Shown here: piece by piece, positions 1 to 9,495 of the stretch
How positions within the stretch are numbered: the first letter of the stretch is position 1
Layout of the letters: every line of letters begins with the position of its first letter
Made by a program: the position numbers and the translations under genes
The notes under the pieces: generated by a model
The model's input: only the letters and a program-made list of their open reading frames with translations
The model's database searches: none
Told to the model about the DNA's origin: nothing
Assembly (NCBI GenBank): GCA_041688015.1
Contig: JBDNIY010000007.1
Coordinates: forward strand, 1 to 64,000
Reading direction: 5' to 3'
Source of the DNA: Parvibaculum sp041688015
GTDB taxonomy: Bacteria; Pseudomonadota; Alphaproteobacteria; Parvibaculales; Parvibaculaceae
DNA length: 64,000 nucleotides

Positions 1-329
<329 letters not shown>

Positions 330-765
330 GTTGATCCGACTTATCCATCTTCCGGGGAAAACCGGAAGACGCGACGCAAGACACTCTCTTAGTCAACGAT
401 CCGAAGATCGCATGACGGAGTAGTGTTTTGAAACGTCAGACAGTCGGTATTTGGTTTGCTCGCAGATCCCAACTTACGTTGGGCGAGCTCGCCAGGACAC
501 CGCCGTCCACGTTTCTCTTTCTCAAACCACAATGTCAAAGAGCACCTGAGCGTCCGGACGTTCATCCGAAAACCTAGGGTCGTAACCGACCCGAAGGACA
601 GTCAAGCAACCTACTTCCGAGGAAGTCGGTGGCAAGCTGTCATCCCTAATTGGATCGCTCACTAAGCCACAAAGATCACTAATTAGCAAGGCCGTTTAGT
701 TATCTTCTACCAAGGTGGTCAGCAGCTCGTGGCGTGTGCCGCGGCCGCTGTGGCCTTGTTCGTGG
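330..765 (-). ncRNA. rRNA operon leader with boxA antiterminator
   Basis: This is the transcribed leader between the rrn promoter and the 16S gene. It carries a textbook boxA, TGCTCTTTGACAT (complement at 532-544), where the NusB/NusE antitermination complex loads. Next to the 16S 5' end is a perfect 7-bp hairpin CTTCCGG-GGAAAA-CCGGAAG at 349-368, probably part of the RNase III processing stem. Two small reading frames cross the leader (456-665 and 715-1011 on the plus strand), but they run antisense to it and resemble nothing, so I do not call them genes. Confidence 0.8.
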
Positions 766-1038
766 AGGCGGTTTATAGGGGGGTCGGACCCACCCGTCAA
801 ACCCTTTTTTGAACTTTTATCAAAAAAGTTTTTCCCACTGTTTTATTGGCTTTTTTACATGTTCAAGCTTGACTCTATGGGTTTGATTTGTCTGCCACAA
901 CCAAGCCTTCGGACCCGTCCGATTCCGGTATCAATCATGCACAACACAAGTAGAGACAGGAGGTGGCAACCCTGTTTATGGCGCATTTTGAGACTGGCTA
1001 TGCTGAACTGACACCAGATTGGCAATTATTGACGATAA
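766..1038. other. gap between rrn promoter and M23 peptidase gene
   Basis: Beyond the rrn promoter this stretch holds the AT-rich upstream element and the unrecognised promoter region of the divergent peptidase gene. I see no convincing -35/-10 pair for the plus strand and no RNA gene. Confidence 0.5.
772..800 (-). promoter_or_regulatory. rRNA operon promoter
   Basis: On the minus strand there is a -35 TTGACG (795-800), a 17-base spacer and a -10 TATAAA (772-777). The block just upstream of the -35 (801-870) is rich in A and T tracts, as expected for an UP element. Distance and direction fit the 16S gene. Transcription should start near 765. Confidence 0.8.
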
Positions 1039-3009
1039 ATGAGGCAATTTGGCGGCTTGTTGGATGCAGTGTCGATTGACACAAACCCTGTCAACAAGCA
1101 TCGTTCGATCACGGGACGTTACAGTTTGTCTCGAATTGCCTTTAGTGGGACCCGAAAGGGTGCTTGGCAGGCATTCGGTCAGTGGCGGTTGTCCAGCAGG
1201 CCGAAACGACGGTTAGGGGAAGTAAGTTTGTTCGATACGGGGACGCGAGACACCGAGGCCTCATCGGGGGATGAGTCGATTCCGGTCAGTAAGACCGCTT
1301 CGACCGCCGACCGTGAACCTCTTTCATCAAAATTGGCCCATTGGCGGCTGACCGCACAGCGTGCGCTGAAGCTATATGGCTCGGCAAGTCAGCTGGCGCT
1401 GGGTCAGAGTCTTGGCCAACATCGTTGGCTGGCCGCGACCGGTATCGCAGCCGCCCTATCGTTTGGCTTGCTAATCACTGGCCTCGTGGCGCTCGTTGCC
1501 CCTTACTCGGGTGTCCAGACCGCTGCTCTCACCGCCGAAGATACGCCGCAGATCATCGCGCTCAATAAGACGGCACCGTCTTCTGCCACCATCACCAGCG
1601 CTTCCATCACCCCGGCCGCGCCCACTTCATCTGTGACACCGGCGACACCTACCCAAACGGTTGCGTCGGCGGAAACGAATTTACGTGGCAGCGCTGTTGG
1701 AGACGAAGCGCCAGATGCCGAGCCGACGCATATGGCCTCGATAGCTCCAGCGGGGGCCATCCCGCCCGCCGCCGATCTACCCGATAATGCCGACATGGTG
1801 ACGGCTTCGATCGCACCGGCCGTCCCTGCCTTGCCAAAAACAGTCAACACTCTGGTTGCGCTTGATCCCGGTGCCACGCTGATGCAGGTCCTGACCGATC
1901 ACGGCGCTGATCGCGTTGACGCCTATCATGCCATTGCGGCGCTCCGCCCAGTCTTCAGTCCGACGAAATTGCGCAGCGGCCAGGAAATCTCACTGACCTT
2001 CCTGACGACCCCCACCACCGACGACGACCCGGACGCAGGCCCCTCCAAACTGCTGACCTCCATCTCGCTGACGCCCGACGTTGACAGCAAGATCGAAGTG
2101 CAACGCGGCAATGACGGCTCCTATACGACCGAACAGATCAAGCGTCAGCTCACCAGCGGCTTTGCCCGCGCCCAAGGCGTGATCAACTCCAGCCTCTTTT
2201 TGGACGCCTCACAGGCAGGCGTGCCCGCACCGATCATCGTTGAGATGATCCATATGTTCTCCTACTCCGTGGACTTCCAGCGCGAAATCCATGCAGGCGA
2301 TGCCTTTGAAGTCTTCTTCGACCGCAAATACGACAAGAGTGGCGCGGCCGTAAAAGAGGGCGACATCTCCTATGCCTCGCTCACCATCATGGGCAAATCC
2401 CACAAGCTGTGGCGCTATAAGACAGCCGACGGCACATGGGACTATTTCGACCAGACCGGTCGCAGCATGAAGAAGTTCTTGATGAAAACGCCGGTGGACG
2501 GTGCCCGCATCAGTTCCGCTTTCGGACGCCGTATGCATCCGATCCTCGGCTATACGAAATTCCACGAAGGCGTGGACTTCGCCGCTCCCCGAGGCACGCC
2601 GATCTATGCAGCCGGTAACGGCAAGATCGAAATTGCCGGCGTCGTGCGCGGCTATGGCAATTACATCCGTATCAAGCACGCCAATGGCTACGAAACCGGA
2701 TACGGCCATATGAACGGCTTTGCTCGCGGTATCCACCGTGGCGTCACTGTTCATCAGGGCGAAGTCATCGGTTATGTCGGCAGTACAGGTCGCTCAACCG
2801 GTCCGCACCTGCACTACGAAATCTCGATCCACGGCAAGAAGGTCAATCCGCTTGGCATCAAGGTGCCAACGGGCACACAGCTTGCCGGCAAGGACCTGAA
2901 AAGCTACAAAACCGCCCGCGCCAATATCATGGCTGAAATGGCCCAAGCGCCTGAGCTGACGAAAGTCGCACAGGTCAACACGGGCGACAGCGCAAGCAAG
3001 GCAAACTAG
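1039..3009 (+). CDS. M23 family metallopeptidase, membrane-anchored
   Basis: This is a 656-residue cell-wall endopeptidase of the LytM/M23 type, expected to cut peptide cross-links in peptidoglycan or to activate amidases. The N-terminal 130 residues are basic and probably cytoplasmic. One membrane segment follows at about 134-155, then a Pro/Ala/Thr-rich linker (about 160-270), then an OapA/LysM-like domain. The C-terminal zinc peptidase (about 490-620) shows both metal motifs, HEGVD and HLHYE. Other family members carry the same bitopic layout. No strong Shine-Dalgarno precedes the chosen ATG, and a later start would only shorten the cytoplasmic part. A hairpin terminator follows 22 bases after the stop. 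Confidence 0.88.
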   Translation: MRQFGGLLDAVSIDTNPVNKHRSITGRYSLSRIAFSGTRKGAWQAFGQWRLSSRPKRRLGEVSLFDTGTRDTEASSGDESIPVSKTASTADREPLSSKLAHWRLTAQRALKLYGSASQLALGQSLGQHRWLAATGIAAALSFGLLITGLVALVAPYSGVQTAALTAEDTPQIIALNKTAPSSATITSASITPAAPTSSVTPATPTQTVASAETNLRGSAVGDEAPDAEPTHMASIAPAGAIPPAADLPDNADMVTASIAPAVPALPKTVNTLVALDPGATLMQVLTDHGADRVDAYHAIAALRPVFSPTKLRSGQEISLTFLTTPTTDDDPDAGPSKLLTSISLTPDVDSKIEVQRGNDGSYTTEQIKRQLTSGFARAQGVINSSLFLDASQAGVPAPIIVEMIHMFSYSVDFQREIHAGDAFEVFFDRKYDKSGAAVKEGDISYASLTIMGKSHKLWRYKTADGTWDYFDQTGRSMKKFLMKTPVDGARISSAFGRRMHPILGYTKFHEGVDFAAPRGTPIYAAGNGKIEIAGVVRGYGNYIRIKHANGYETGYGHMNGFARGIHRGVTVHQGEVIGYVGSTGRSTGPHLHYEISIHGKKVNPLGIKVPTGTQLAGKDLKSYKTARANIMAEMAQAPELTKVAQVNTGDSASKAN

Positions 3010-3030
3010 CTACCTTCACACCACGGATTA

Positions 3031-3059
3031 AAAAAGGGCCTCTCGCAGAGGCCTTTTTT
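3031..3059. terminator. bidirectional intrinsic terminator
   Basis: A perfect 7-bp stem GGCCTCT-CGC-AGAGGCC is flanked by an A run on the left and six Ts on the right. It can stop the M23 gene on the plus strand and the minus-strand hydrolase remnant coming the other way. Confidence 0.85.
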
Positions 3060-3104
3060 CATATGTCGTGATCCTATGTCAGGTCCATGAGACCGGTATG
3101 GTCT

Positions 3105-3672
3105 TCAGGGTGTACCCGCCAAAAATGCAACGATATGGGCGTCCACCTCCCCATGATGCGTCACTGGCGCAAAATGCGTCGCACCCTTAATAATGACTTC
3201 CTCTGCGCCCGGAATGGCCGCTGCCAGCGCGTCCGTATGCGCCCGTTTGATGCCGTCAAACTCGCCCGCGATCACAAGCGCAGGCGCCTTGATGGTCGCC
3301 AATTGTGCGGCCGTGTAATGCGGTTCGCTCGCCCAAATGGCGAGAACTTTGCGATAAAACACCGGCCAATGCACAGGATCAGGCGCAAGCCGCTTGTAAA
3401 AACTGCGCTGCGCGGCGACCTCCTCCGAGTTCGGATCGGCGTTCACATCAGGTATTGGCTCAAGCCCGTCGGCGTCAAAATTGGCACCGCTTACCGCGAT
3501 GCGCGCCACACGATCAGGATGGCGCATAGCCAGATCAACCGCGATCACTTGATGGTTTTTGGCCAGATCCCCGATCTGATATGGCTTGTTTGTTGATATA
3601 ATAGAAGCCACCAGCAAACACGATGAGCAGCGCCACAAGCCCGCCACTCAACAACTTCATTGCTTTGCTCAT
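3105..3672 (-). pseudogene. decayed alpha/beta-hydrolase with membrane anchor
   Basis: The reading starts well at 3672: ATG behind an AGGGGAG Shine-Dalgarno, then MSKAMKLLSGG and a hydrophobic anchor ending in FYYINK. From about 3600 the hydrolase-like sequence continues in another frame (QIGDLAKNHQVIAVDL) and runs to a stop at 3105. Two parts of the fold appear to be missing. The segment with the HG oxyanion loop is gone, and between VIAVDL and AMRHPDRV the GxSxG nucleophile elbow has dropped out. The C-terminal half still has the late acid (GEFDG) and the catalytic-type histidine (GATHFAP). I infer a gene broken by two deletions, one of which shifts frame. A sequencing error could explain the shift but not the lost elbow. 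Confidence 0.75.
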
Positions 3673-3726
3673 ATTTCTCCCCTTGAGCCTTTCGCCCATC
3701 TGACCGACGTCCCCGCCAAATGGCAA

Positions 3727-3750
3727 GGGCCGCCGGTTTCCCGACGGCCC
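3727..3750 (-). terminator. probable clpB terminator
   Basis: On the minus strand, GGGCCGTCGG-GAAA-CCGGCGGCCC forms a 10-bp stem with one mismatch, closed by a GAAA tetraloop. It lies 43 bases after the clpB stop. The trailing T run is weak. Confidence 0.55.
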
Positions 3751-3792
3751 AAGATATTCGTCCAAGACTACAATACAGTTTTGCGTCTCGCC

Positions 3793-6408
3793 TCAATGCA
3801 CGATGCGCAACCCCTCGTCCGACGGCTCGTCAACCGCGCCAACGCCCTTGATGGCGATCTCGTCGGCCACGGCCGACACAGTGACCGTCTCACCATCCTT
3901 GATGGTGCCGTCGAGCAGCAACTCGGCCAGCGTGTCCTGCACATGGCGCTGGATCACGCGTTTGAGCGGACGCGCGCCATAGGCTGGGTCAAAGCCCTTG
4001 TCGGCAAGCCAAGTCCGCGCCGTCTCATCAAGCACGATCTTGATCTTGCGATCATCAAGCAACGTCTGAAGCCGCGCCATCTGGATATCGACAATGACAT
4101 CCATCTGTTCACGCGTCAGGCGATGGAAGATCAGCATTTCGTCCAAACGGTTGAGGAACTCCGGCCTGAACCTTGAGCGCACCACGTCTAGTACCTGTTC
4201 GCGCACCGATTCAACGTCGCCGCCATCGGCCAAATATTCCGAGCCGAGGTTCGACGTCATGATGATGAGCACGTTCTTGAAATCAACCGTGCGGCCCTGC
4301 CCATCGGTCAACCGCCCATCGTCAAGCACTTGCAACAGCACGTTGAAGACATCGGGATGCGCCTTCTCGATCTCATCAAACAGCACAACCTGATAGGGCC
4401 GCCGCCTGATGGCTTCGGTCAGCGCGCCGCCTTCCTCGTAGCCGACATAGCCCGGCGGCGCACCGATCAGGCGAGCAACCGAATGCTTCTCCATATATTC
4501 CGACATATCGAGGCGACAGATCGCCTGATCATCGTCAAACAAGAAGTTCGCCAGCGCCTTGGTCAATTCAGTTTTGCCAACGCCGGTCGGCCCAAGAAAC
4601 AGGAATGAACCGATCGGCCGGTTCGGGTCCTGCAACCCCGCACGCGCGCGCCGCACGGCGCGTGAGACGGCAGACACCGCTTCTTCTTGACCGATCACCC
4701 GTTTGCCGAGCGCCTCTTCCATGTGCAGAAGTTTCTCGTGCTCGCCTTCAAGCATTTTGTCGACCGGGATACCTGTCCAGCGCGAGACAATCTGCGCGAT
4801 ATGAGCTTCCGTCACGGCTTCATCGACAAGCGCGCCTTCGACGCCACGCTTTTCGGTTTCGGCCAATGTTTTTTCAAGACCCGGAATAATGCCATAAGCA
4901 AGCTCTGAGGCACGCTCTAGCTTGCCGCCGCGTTGCGCCTGTACAAGTTCATTGCGTGCCGCGTCCAACTGCTCCTTGAGCTTTTGGGCACTGCCGAGCT
5001 TTGATTTTTCAGCCTGCCAAGTAGCCGTCAGATCAGCTGATTTTTTCTCGATCTCGTCGAGTTCAAGCTCCAGCTTTTCAAGCCGGTCCTTGGAGGCCTC
5101 GTCCTTTTCCTTTTTCAAGGCTTCACGCTCGATCTTGAGCTGAATGACACGGCGATCAATTTCGTCGAGCGCTTCCGGCTTTGAATCAACCTGCATCCGC
5201 AAGCGGCTGGCCGCCTCATCCATCAAATCGATGGCCTTGTCTGGCAAAAACCGGTCTGAGATATAGCGATCCGACAGCGTCGCAGCGGCCACAATCGCGT
5301 TGTCCGTGATGCGAACACCGTGATGCAGCTCATATTTTTCTTTGAGCCCACGCAGGATCGACACCGTGTCCTCAACCGTCGGCTCCTCAACCAGAACAGG
5401 CTGGAAGCGGCGGGCAAGGGCGGCGTCCTTTTCAATATACTTACGGTATTCATCAAGCGTCGTCGCGCCAACGCAATGAAGCTCACCGCGCGCCAATGCA
5501 GGCTTGAGCAAGTTGGACGCATCCATAGCGCCATCGGTCTTGCCCGCGCCAACCAGCGTGTGCAACTCGTCGATGAAGAGGATGACGCCGCCTTCGCTGG
5601 TGCCAAGCTCGGTCAAAACAGCCTTGAGCCGTTCTTCAAACTCGCCGCGATATTTGGCACCGGCAATCAACGCGCCGAGGTCGAGCGACAAGAGGCGCTT
5701 TGATTTGAGGCTTTCAGGCACGTCACCATTGACGACGCGCAGCGCCAGACCCTCTGCGATGGCGGTCTTGCCGACGCCCGGCTCGCCGATCAGCACTGGA
5801 TTGTTCTTCGTGCGGCGCGCCAGAACCTGAATCGTGCGGCGAATTTCTTCGTCGCGCCCGATCACCGGGTCAAGCTTGCCTGCCCGCGCTTCTGCCGTCA
5901 GATCGCGCGTATATTTCTTCAAAGCCTCATAGCCGTCTTCCGCCGTCGTACTGTCAGCGGTGCGGCCCTTGCGGACGGTATTAATGGCCTCATTCAATGT
6001 CTGAGCAGTGACGCCAGCCGTTTTGAGAATTTTGGCCGATTCAGTGCCAGGCTCGATCAGCAGTGCGAGCAGCAAGCGCTCGGCGGTGACATAGCTGTCT
6101 CCGGCTTTCTTGGCGAGACCTTCAGCAGATTCAAACACGCGCGCAATTTCTGGCGCGAGATAAAGCTGACCGGCCGACGAGCCCTCAACTTTGGGCAATT
6201 TAGCAAGCGCCGTTTCGACGCCGCTCAACGCTTGATCGGGACGGCCACCGGCGGCGCGAATGAGCCCCGCTGCAAGACCTTCCTCGTCATCAAGTAAAAC
6301 CTTTAATAGATGTTCAGGCGTAAACCGCTGATGGCCTGAACGCACCGCGAGCCCTTGCGCCGCTTGCACAAAGCCCCGACTGCGATCGGTATATTTCTCA
6401 AGATTCAT
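3793..6408 (-). CDS. clpB: ATP-dependent disaggregase ClpB
   Basis: This 871-residue AAA+ chaperone is the normal length for ClpB and extracts polypeptides from aggregates together with DnaK. The order of parts is complete. It has an N-terminal double Clp repeat (about 1-150), a first ATPase with GEPGVGKT and the DELHT Walker B, the long coiled-coil middle domain (about 410-530) that separates ClpB from ClpA/C, a second ATPase with GPTGVGKT and DEIEKAHPDV, and a C-terminal D2-small domain. The start ATG is preceded by GAAAGGACAAGAGC. The gene is divergent from the MOSC gene. I could not find a clear alphaproteobacterial heat-shock (RpoH) promoter, only a sigma70-like one. Confidence 0.98.
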   Translation of the reverse strand: MNLEKYTDRSRGFVQAAQGLAVRSGHQRFTPEHLLKVLLDDEEGLAAGLIRAAGGRPDQALSGVETALAKLPKVEGSSAGQLYLAPEIARVFESAEGLAKKAGDSYVTAERLLLALLIEPGTESAKILKTAGVTAQTLNEAINTVRKGRTADSTTAEDGYEALKKYTRDLTAEARAGKLDPVIGRDEEIRRTIQVLARRTKNNPVLIGEPGVGKTAIAEGLALRVVNGDVPESLKSKRLLSLDLGALIAGAKYRGEFEERLKAVLTELGTSEGGVILFIDELHTLVGAGKTDGAMDASNLLKPALARGELHCVGATTLDEYRKYIEKDAALARRFQPVLVEEPTVEDTVSILRGLKEKYELHHGVRITDNAIVAAATLSDRYISDRFLPDKAIDLMDEAASRLRMQVDSKPEALDEIDRRVIQLKIEREALKKEKDEASKDRLEKLELELDEIEKKSADLTATWQAEKSKLGSAQKLKEQLDAARNELVQAQRGGKLERASELAYGIIPGLEKTLAETEKRGVEGALVDEAVTEAHIAQIVSRWTGIPVDKMLEGEHEKLLHMEEALGKRVIGQEEAVSAVSRAVRRARAGLQDPNRPIGSFLFLGPTGVGKTELTKALANFLFDDDQAICRLDMSEYMEKHSVARLIGAPPGYVGYEEGGALTEAIRRRPYQVVLFDEIEKAHPDVFNVLLQVLDDGRLTDGQGRTVDFKNVLIIMTSNLGSEYLADGGDVESVREQVLDVVRSRFRPEFLNRLDEMLIFHRLTREQMDVIVDIQMARLQTLLDDRKIKIVLDETARTWLADKGFDPAYGARPLKRVIQRHVQDTLAELLLDGTIKDGETVTVSAVADEIAIKGVGAVDEPSDEGLRIVH

Positions 6409-6561
6409 GCTCTTGTCCTTTCAAGCACGCATCGAACATTCCGCTCATTCTAACCGAAATGAGTAAACTGGCCCTGTTCGCACGCCTCATTTTCCTCAAC
6501 ACTGCACCCCAGCGCTTTTTTCGCACCATGGCCCAGCGACAGCCCTCCTAGAGGCCCTGCC

Positions 6562-6591
6562 TGTATAGAATGTGGTGTTGCGGATGCGCAA
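6562..6591 (-). promoter_or_regulatory. candidate clpB promoter
   Basis: The minus strand has TTGCGC (6586-6591), an 18-base spacer and TATACA (6562-6567). The spacing is acceptable and the -10 good. The leader to clpB would be about 150 bases. A perfect inverted repeat at 6575-6594 covers the -35. Confidence 0.4.
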
Positions 6592-6594
6592 CAC
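6575..6594. repeat. perfect 8-bp inverted repeat between clpB and the MOSC gene
   Basis: GTGTTGCG-GATG-CGCAACAC is a perfect palindrome with a 4-base centre between two divergent genes. It overlaps the putative clpB -35 and lies 49 bases before the MOSC start. It could be an operator or an RNA hairpin in the MOSC leader. It does not match the CIRCE element. Confidence 0.6.
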
Positions 6595-6642
6595 AAGTGC
6601 GCCAGGCAAGCCGCAACGAAAATTAGGATAAGGAGATTACGC

Positions 6643-7407
6643 GTGAGTGATGGGGCAAAGGTTACCGGTATTTTTCGCTACCCAGTTAAGGGGTTGTCGC
6701 CCGACCGCATGACGGAGGCCGCGCTGGGTGTGGGCGAGACGATTGCCTACGACCGCGCTTTTGCCATTGAGAACGGCACCCAAGATTTTGATCCCGCGGC
6801 GCCTAAGCATTTTCCCAAGATGAAGTTTCTGATGCTGATGCGCGATGAACGGTTAGCACAATTTCAGACACGCTTCGATGAGGCGACCAGCACTCTTACC
6901 ATTTCAGACAAGACCCACGAACTAGCCCGCGGCAACCTGATGACCGCGGATGGGCGCGCCGCCATCGAGGGTTTCATGTCGGATTTCATGAAGGATAATC
7001 TGCGCGGCCCCCCACGCATTGTTCATGCGCCAGGATTTTCGCATTCGGACGCGCCTTATAAACTGCTGTCCATCATCAATCTGGCCACCTTGCGCGAAGT
7101 GGAAAAGCTGATCAGCAAGCCTATCGACCCGATGCGCTTTCGCGCCAATATCTATGTCGAGGGTTTGGAGCCTTGGGAAGATCACGCTTGGATCGGAAAG
7201 ACATTTCGCATTGGCGAGGCAGCGTTCAAGGGCTTTTTTAAAATCCCGCGTTGCGCGGCAACCAACGTCAATCTCGATACCGCCGCTCGCGACATGGACA
7301 TCCCCAAGACGCTGCAACGTGTCTATGACAGCGTTGATCTGGGCATCTATGCCGAAGTATCGGGTGCTGGCACCACCCGCCCCGGCGACACATTGAACCT
7401 GATCTAA
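6643..7407 (+). CDS. MOSC domain-containing protein
   Basis: This 254-residue protein has an N-terminal MOSC beta-barrel (IFRYPVKGLS near residue 10) and a MOSC domain. The domain's usual cysteine lies in the motif PRCAATNVN near residue 205. MOSC proteins handle sulfur or bind molybdenum cofactor, as in mARC/YcbX reductases and the MoCo sulfurase tail. No 2Fe-2S ferredoxin domain is present, so it is not a full YcbX. The GTG start is chosen because AAGGAGA stands 6 bases upstream. The substrate is unknown. Confidence 0.85.
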   Translation: MSDGAKVTGIFRYPVKGLSPDRMTEAALGVGETIAYDRAFAIENGTQDFDPAAPKHFPKMKFLMLMRDERLAQFQTRFDEATSTLTISDKTHELARGNLMTADGRAAIEGFMSDFMKDNLRGPPRIVHAPGFSHSDAPYKLLSIINLATLREVEKLISKPIDPMRFRANIYVEGLEPWEDHAWIGKTFRIGEAAFKGFFKIPRCAATNVNLDTAARDMDIPKTLQRVYDSVDLGIYAEVSGAGTTRPGDTLNLI

Positions 7408-7449
7408 AAAAAACGCGCGGACGCCCGATAAAGCGAGCCCCGCGCGTTT
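7405..7449. terminator. intrinsic terminator for DUF4167 gene (convergent with MOSC gene)
   Basis: AAACGCGCGG (7411-7420) pairs perfectly with CCGCGCGTTT (7440-7449). On the minus strand the stem is followed by a run of eight Ts, a strong stop for the DUF4167 gene. Read on the plus strand the T run is short. Confidence 0.7.
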
Positions 7450-7471
7450 CAATCTCTGGTCAGCTCAAAAA

Positions 7472-8227
7472 TCAAACCGATACTTCATCTGAGCCGCCGC
7501 CTGCTTCGGGCGCGGCATCATCTTCGCTGCTTGCCGTTGCATCGGCACGCGGCCGACGACGGCGCGGCGCGCGACGGCGCGGCGTCTCTTCGGGCGTTGC
7601 CACTGGCACATCACCTTCGGCGACAACTGGAACGGGCTGCTCGGCCTCAGCGATCACCGCCTCAACCTGCGGCTGCACCTCTGACGACGCATCGTCATGG
7701 CTATGACCGTCGCCGTTTTCCTGCGTATTGGCATTGGCGTTATTGCCGCCATTCCCCTGCTGGTTACGATCCTGCCGAGGATTGCTGTTGCGGTTGTTGC
7801 GACGCTCACCGCCACCGCTATTGTTATTATTATTGTTCTGCTGGTGGTAGGGCTGGCTTGCCGACTGAGGCTGCGCGGGATCGTTGGCCGCATCATCCTC
7901 GTCAAAGTCTTGGTCTTCGTCAGGCCGATAGCCCAGCGCATTTTGCGGCCGAGGCTGGCCATCATTGGGCGCTTGCGCCGCCATGATCAGGCGGTAGTAG
8001 TGCTCTGCGTGCTGATAGTAGTTTTCAGCCATAACGCGGTCGCCCGACGTGATCGCGTCGCGCGCCAGCTGTTGGTATTTCTCGCAGACATGCGTCGCCG
8101 TACCCCGAATTTTAACATCAGGACCATTGCTATCGTAAGCGCGATTACCGGAATTCTGGGGCTTCCTCCCACGTCCACGCGAACGCTTGGAGTTATTGTT
8201 GTTCTGCCCCTGCCTTATATGATTCAT
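7472..8227 (-). CDS. DUF4167 domain-containing protein
   Basis: This is a 251-residue protein of a family I know only from alphaproteobacteria. The conserved DUF4167 block is N-terminal (about 1-85): basic KRSRGRGRK, then a helical part with GTATHVCEKYQQLARDA and NYYQHAEHYYRLI. The rest is low complexity: a run of six Asn inside an Asn/Gly/Gln-rich stretch, then acidic Glu/Val repeats and a final Arg-rich patch (RRRAPRRRRPR). The composition suggests RNA or ribosome binding, but no function is established to my knowledge. It lies downstream of prmC and prfA as in many Rhizobiales. The start ATG has only a weak Shine-Dalgarno. Confidence 0.88.
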   Translation of the reverse strand: MNHIRQGQNNNNSKRSRGRGRKPQNSGNRAYDSNGPDVKIRGTATHVCEKYQQLARDAITSGDRVMAENYYQHAEHYYRLIMAAQAPNDGQPRPQNALGYRPDEDQDFDEDDAANDPAQPQSASQPYHQQNNNNNNSGGGERRNNRNSNPRQDRNQQGNGGNNANANTQENGDGHSHDDASSEVQPQVEAVIAEAEQPVPVVAEGDVPVATPEETPRRRAPRRRRPRADATASSEDDAAPEAGGGSDEVSV

Positions 8228-8619
8228 GTTCTCGCTATTGTTTGTTTAACTGAGAGTTCAATTGGTCTGTTCGCTTCATTTCGGAAAGCCAAACCCACGG
8301 GCTCCGAAGGGCGATATGCCGGTTTTTCTTCACCAGAATGCGTGTTCTGCTAAAGCGTTCACTTGCATCAAGCGCGCAATCCGGCCCCACCGGATTGATC
8401 AAGTCGGATGCTCAGAGGTTCCGCCCTCGGCGCCTTTGCGTCTGGCCCGATTGTCGAGCTGTTCGCCGGGGCACCTGCCTTCGGGTTTACCTCTAGCCGT
8501 CTTGAAACCTGCGTGTATGGAAGCGGTTTGAAGAGCGAGGTAAATATCCCTTGGCTCAAATCCCTAAGACTGAACGTAACCGTTAAAGCGCTTTATTCCA
8601 ACTATTTTTTCATCAATGA
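8228..8619. other. 392-base gap between prmC and the DUF4167 gene
   Basis: The gap holds no gene I can defend. A perfect 7-bp hairpin AATCCGG-CCCCA-CCGGATT lies at 8378-8396 and has no T run on either side, so it is not an obvious terminator. The DUF4167 promoter should lie here, but I see no clear -35/-10 pair. Confidence 0.5.
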
Positions 8620-9495
8620 CTAAAGACTTGGTAAAGGACGTGGCAGACGCGCAACGAGCGCGCGCGATACGCCGCCCAAATCTGGCACGACATTTATGAC
8701 ATCAAGGCCCGCCGCGCCGAAGATCGCGCGCACCTCATCGCCCTGCCCTTGCCCCAATTCGACAACCGCATGACCCTTCGGCGTCAAAAGGCCCGGCAAG
8801 GCCAAACCGATGGCGCGGTAAGCATCAAGACCGTCCACTCCACCATCAAGAGCGATATGCGGATCATGCCCACGGACTTCAACCGCGAGGTCTGCGATAG
8901 CGGAAGCCGGGATATAGGGCGGGTTGGAAATTACCAGGTCGAAACGCTCGTTGAGGCTCGCCGCCCAATCTCCGTGTCGAAACGTCGCACGCTCGGACAC
9001 GCTCGAAAACCGTGCGTTTTCCTGCGCGATTTCGAGCGTTTCCTGCACACAATCGAGCCCAAGACCTCGAGCCTCGCAAAGCTCATGCAAAAGCGCGATG
9101 AGGAGGCAGCCGGTCCCTGTCCCCAGGTCGAGGATAGAGGGTGCTTTATCCCCGGCGAGCAATTTGAGTGACGTTTCGATCAAGGTCTCGCTGTCGGCGC
9201 GCGGGTCGAGCGTTGCCGGCGTCACGCGAAAATTTAATCCCCAGAATTCGCGCGTGCCGAGAATTCGCGACACCGGCTCACCGGCCAGCCGACGCCCTTC
9301 GAATGTGGTGAGGATTTCTTTTTCGCCCTCCGACAACATTGTCCCCGGCTCACGAATCATCTCGATCTCACTACACCCACATGCCGCTTGCGCCAGAAGG
9401 CGCGCATCAAGAGAGGCGTTGTCGATGCCCGCTTCTTTCAAACGCCAGCTAAGCATCCGAAACGCATGGTCACGCGTCAGCATGGTAATCGTCAT
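8620..9495 (-). CDS. prmC: peptide chain release factor N5-glutamine methyltransferase
   Basis: This 291-residue enzyme methylates the glutamine of the GGQ motif of release factors using SAM. An N-terminal helical domain (about 1-90) binds the release factor. The Rossmann methyltransferase has the SAM loop DLGTGTG near residue 120 and the NPPY catalytic motif (SNPPYIP) near 190. The ATG overlaps the prfA stop by 4 bases (ATGA), so enzyme and substrate are translationally coupled. Confidence 0.96.
   Translation of the reverse strand: MTITMLTRDHAFRMLSWRLKEAGIDNASLDARLLAQAACGCSEIEMIREPGTMLSEGEKEILTTFEGRRLAGEPVSRILGTREFWGLNFRVTPATLDPRADSETLIETSLKLLAGDKAPSILDLGTGTGCLLIALLHELCEARGLGLDCVQETLEIAQENARFSSVSERATFRHGDWAASLNERFDLVISNPPYIPASAIADLAVEVRGHDPHIALDGGVDGLDAYRAIGLALPGLLTPKGHAVVELGQGQGDEVRAIFGAAGLDVINVVPDLGGVSRALVARLPRPLPSL

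Noticed and set aside
456..1011. Two open frames (69 and 98 codons) on the plus strand beside the rRNA gene
   Set aside because: They run antisense to the rRNA leader and across its promoter, and their products show no protein-like pattern.
2209..2754. 181-codon minus-strand frame
   Set aside because: It is antisense to the M23 peptidase domain, a common artefact in GC-rich genes.
8378..8396. Hairpin considered as a terminator
   Set aside because: There is no T run on either strand.
8262..8623. Overlapping plus-strand frames of 71-89 codons in the DUF4167-prmC gap
   Set aside because: No ribosome site, no recognisable composition or homologue, and they overlap the DUF4167 upstream region.
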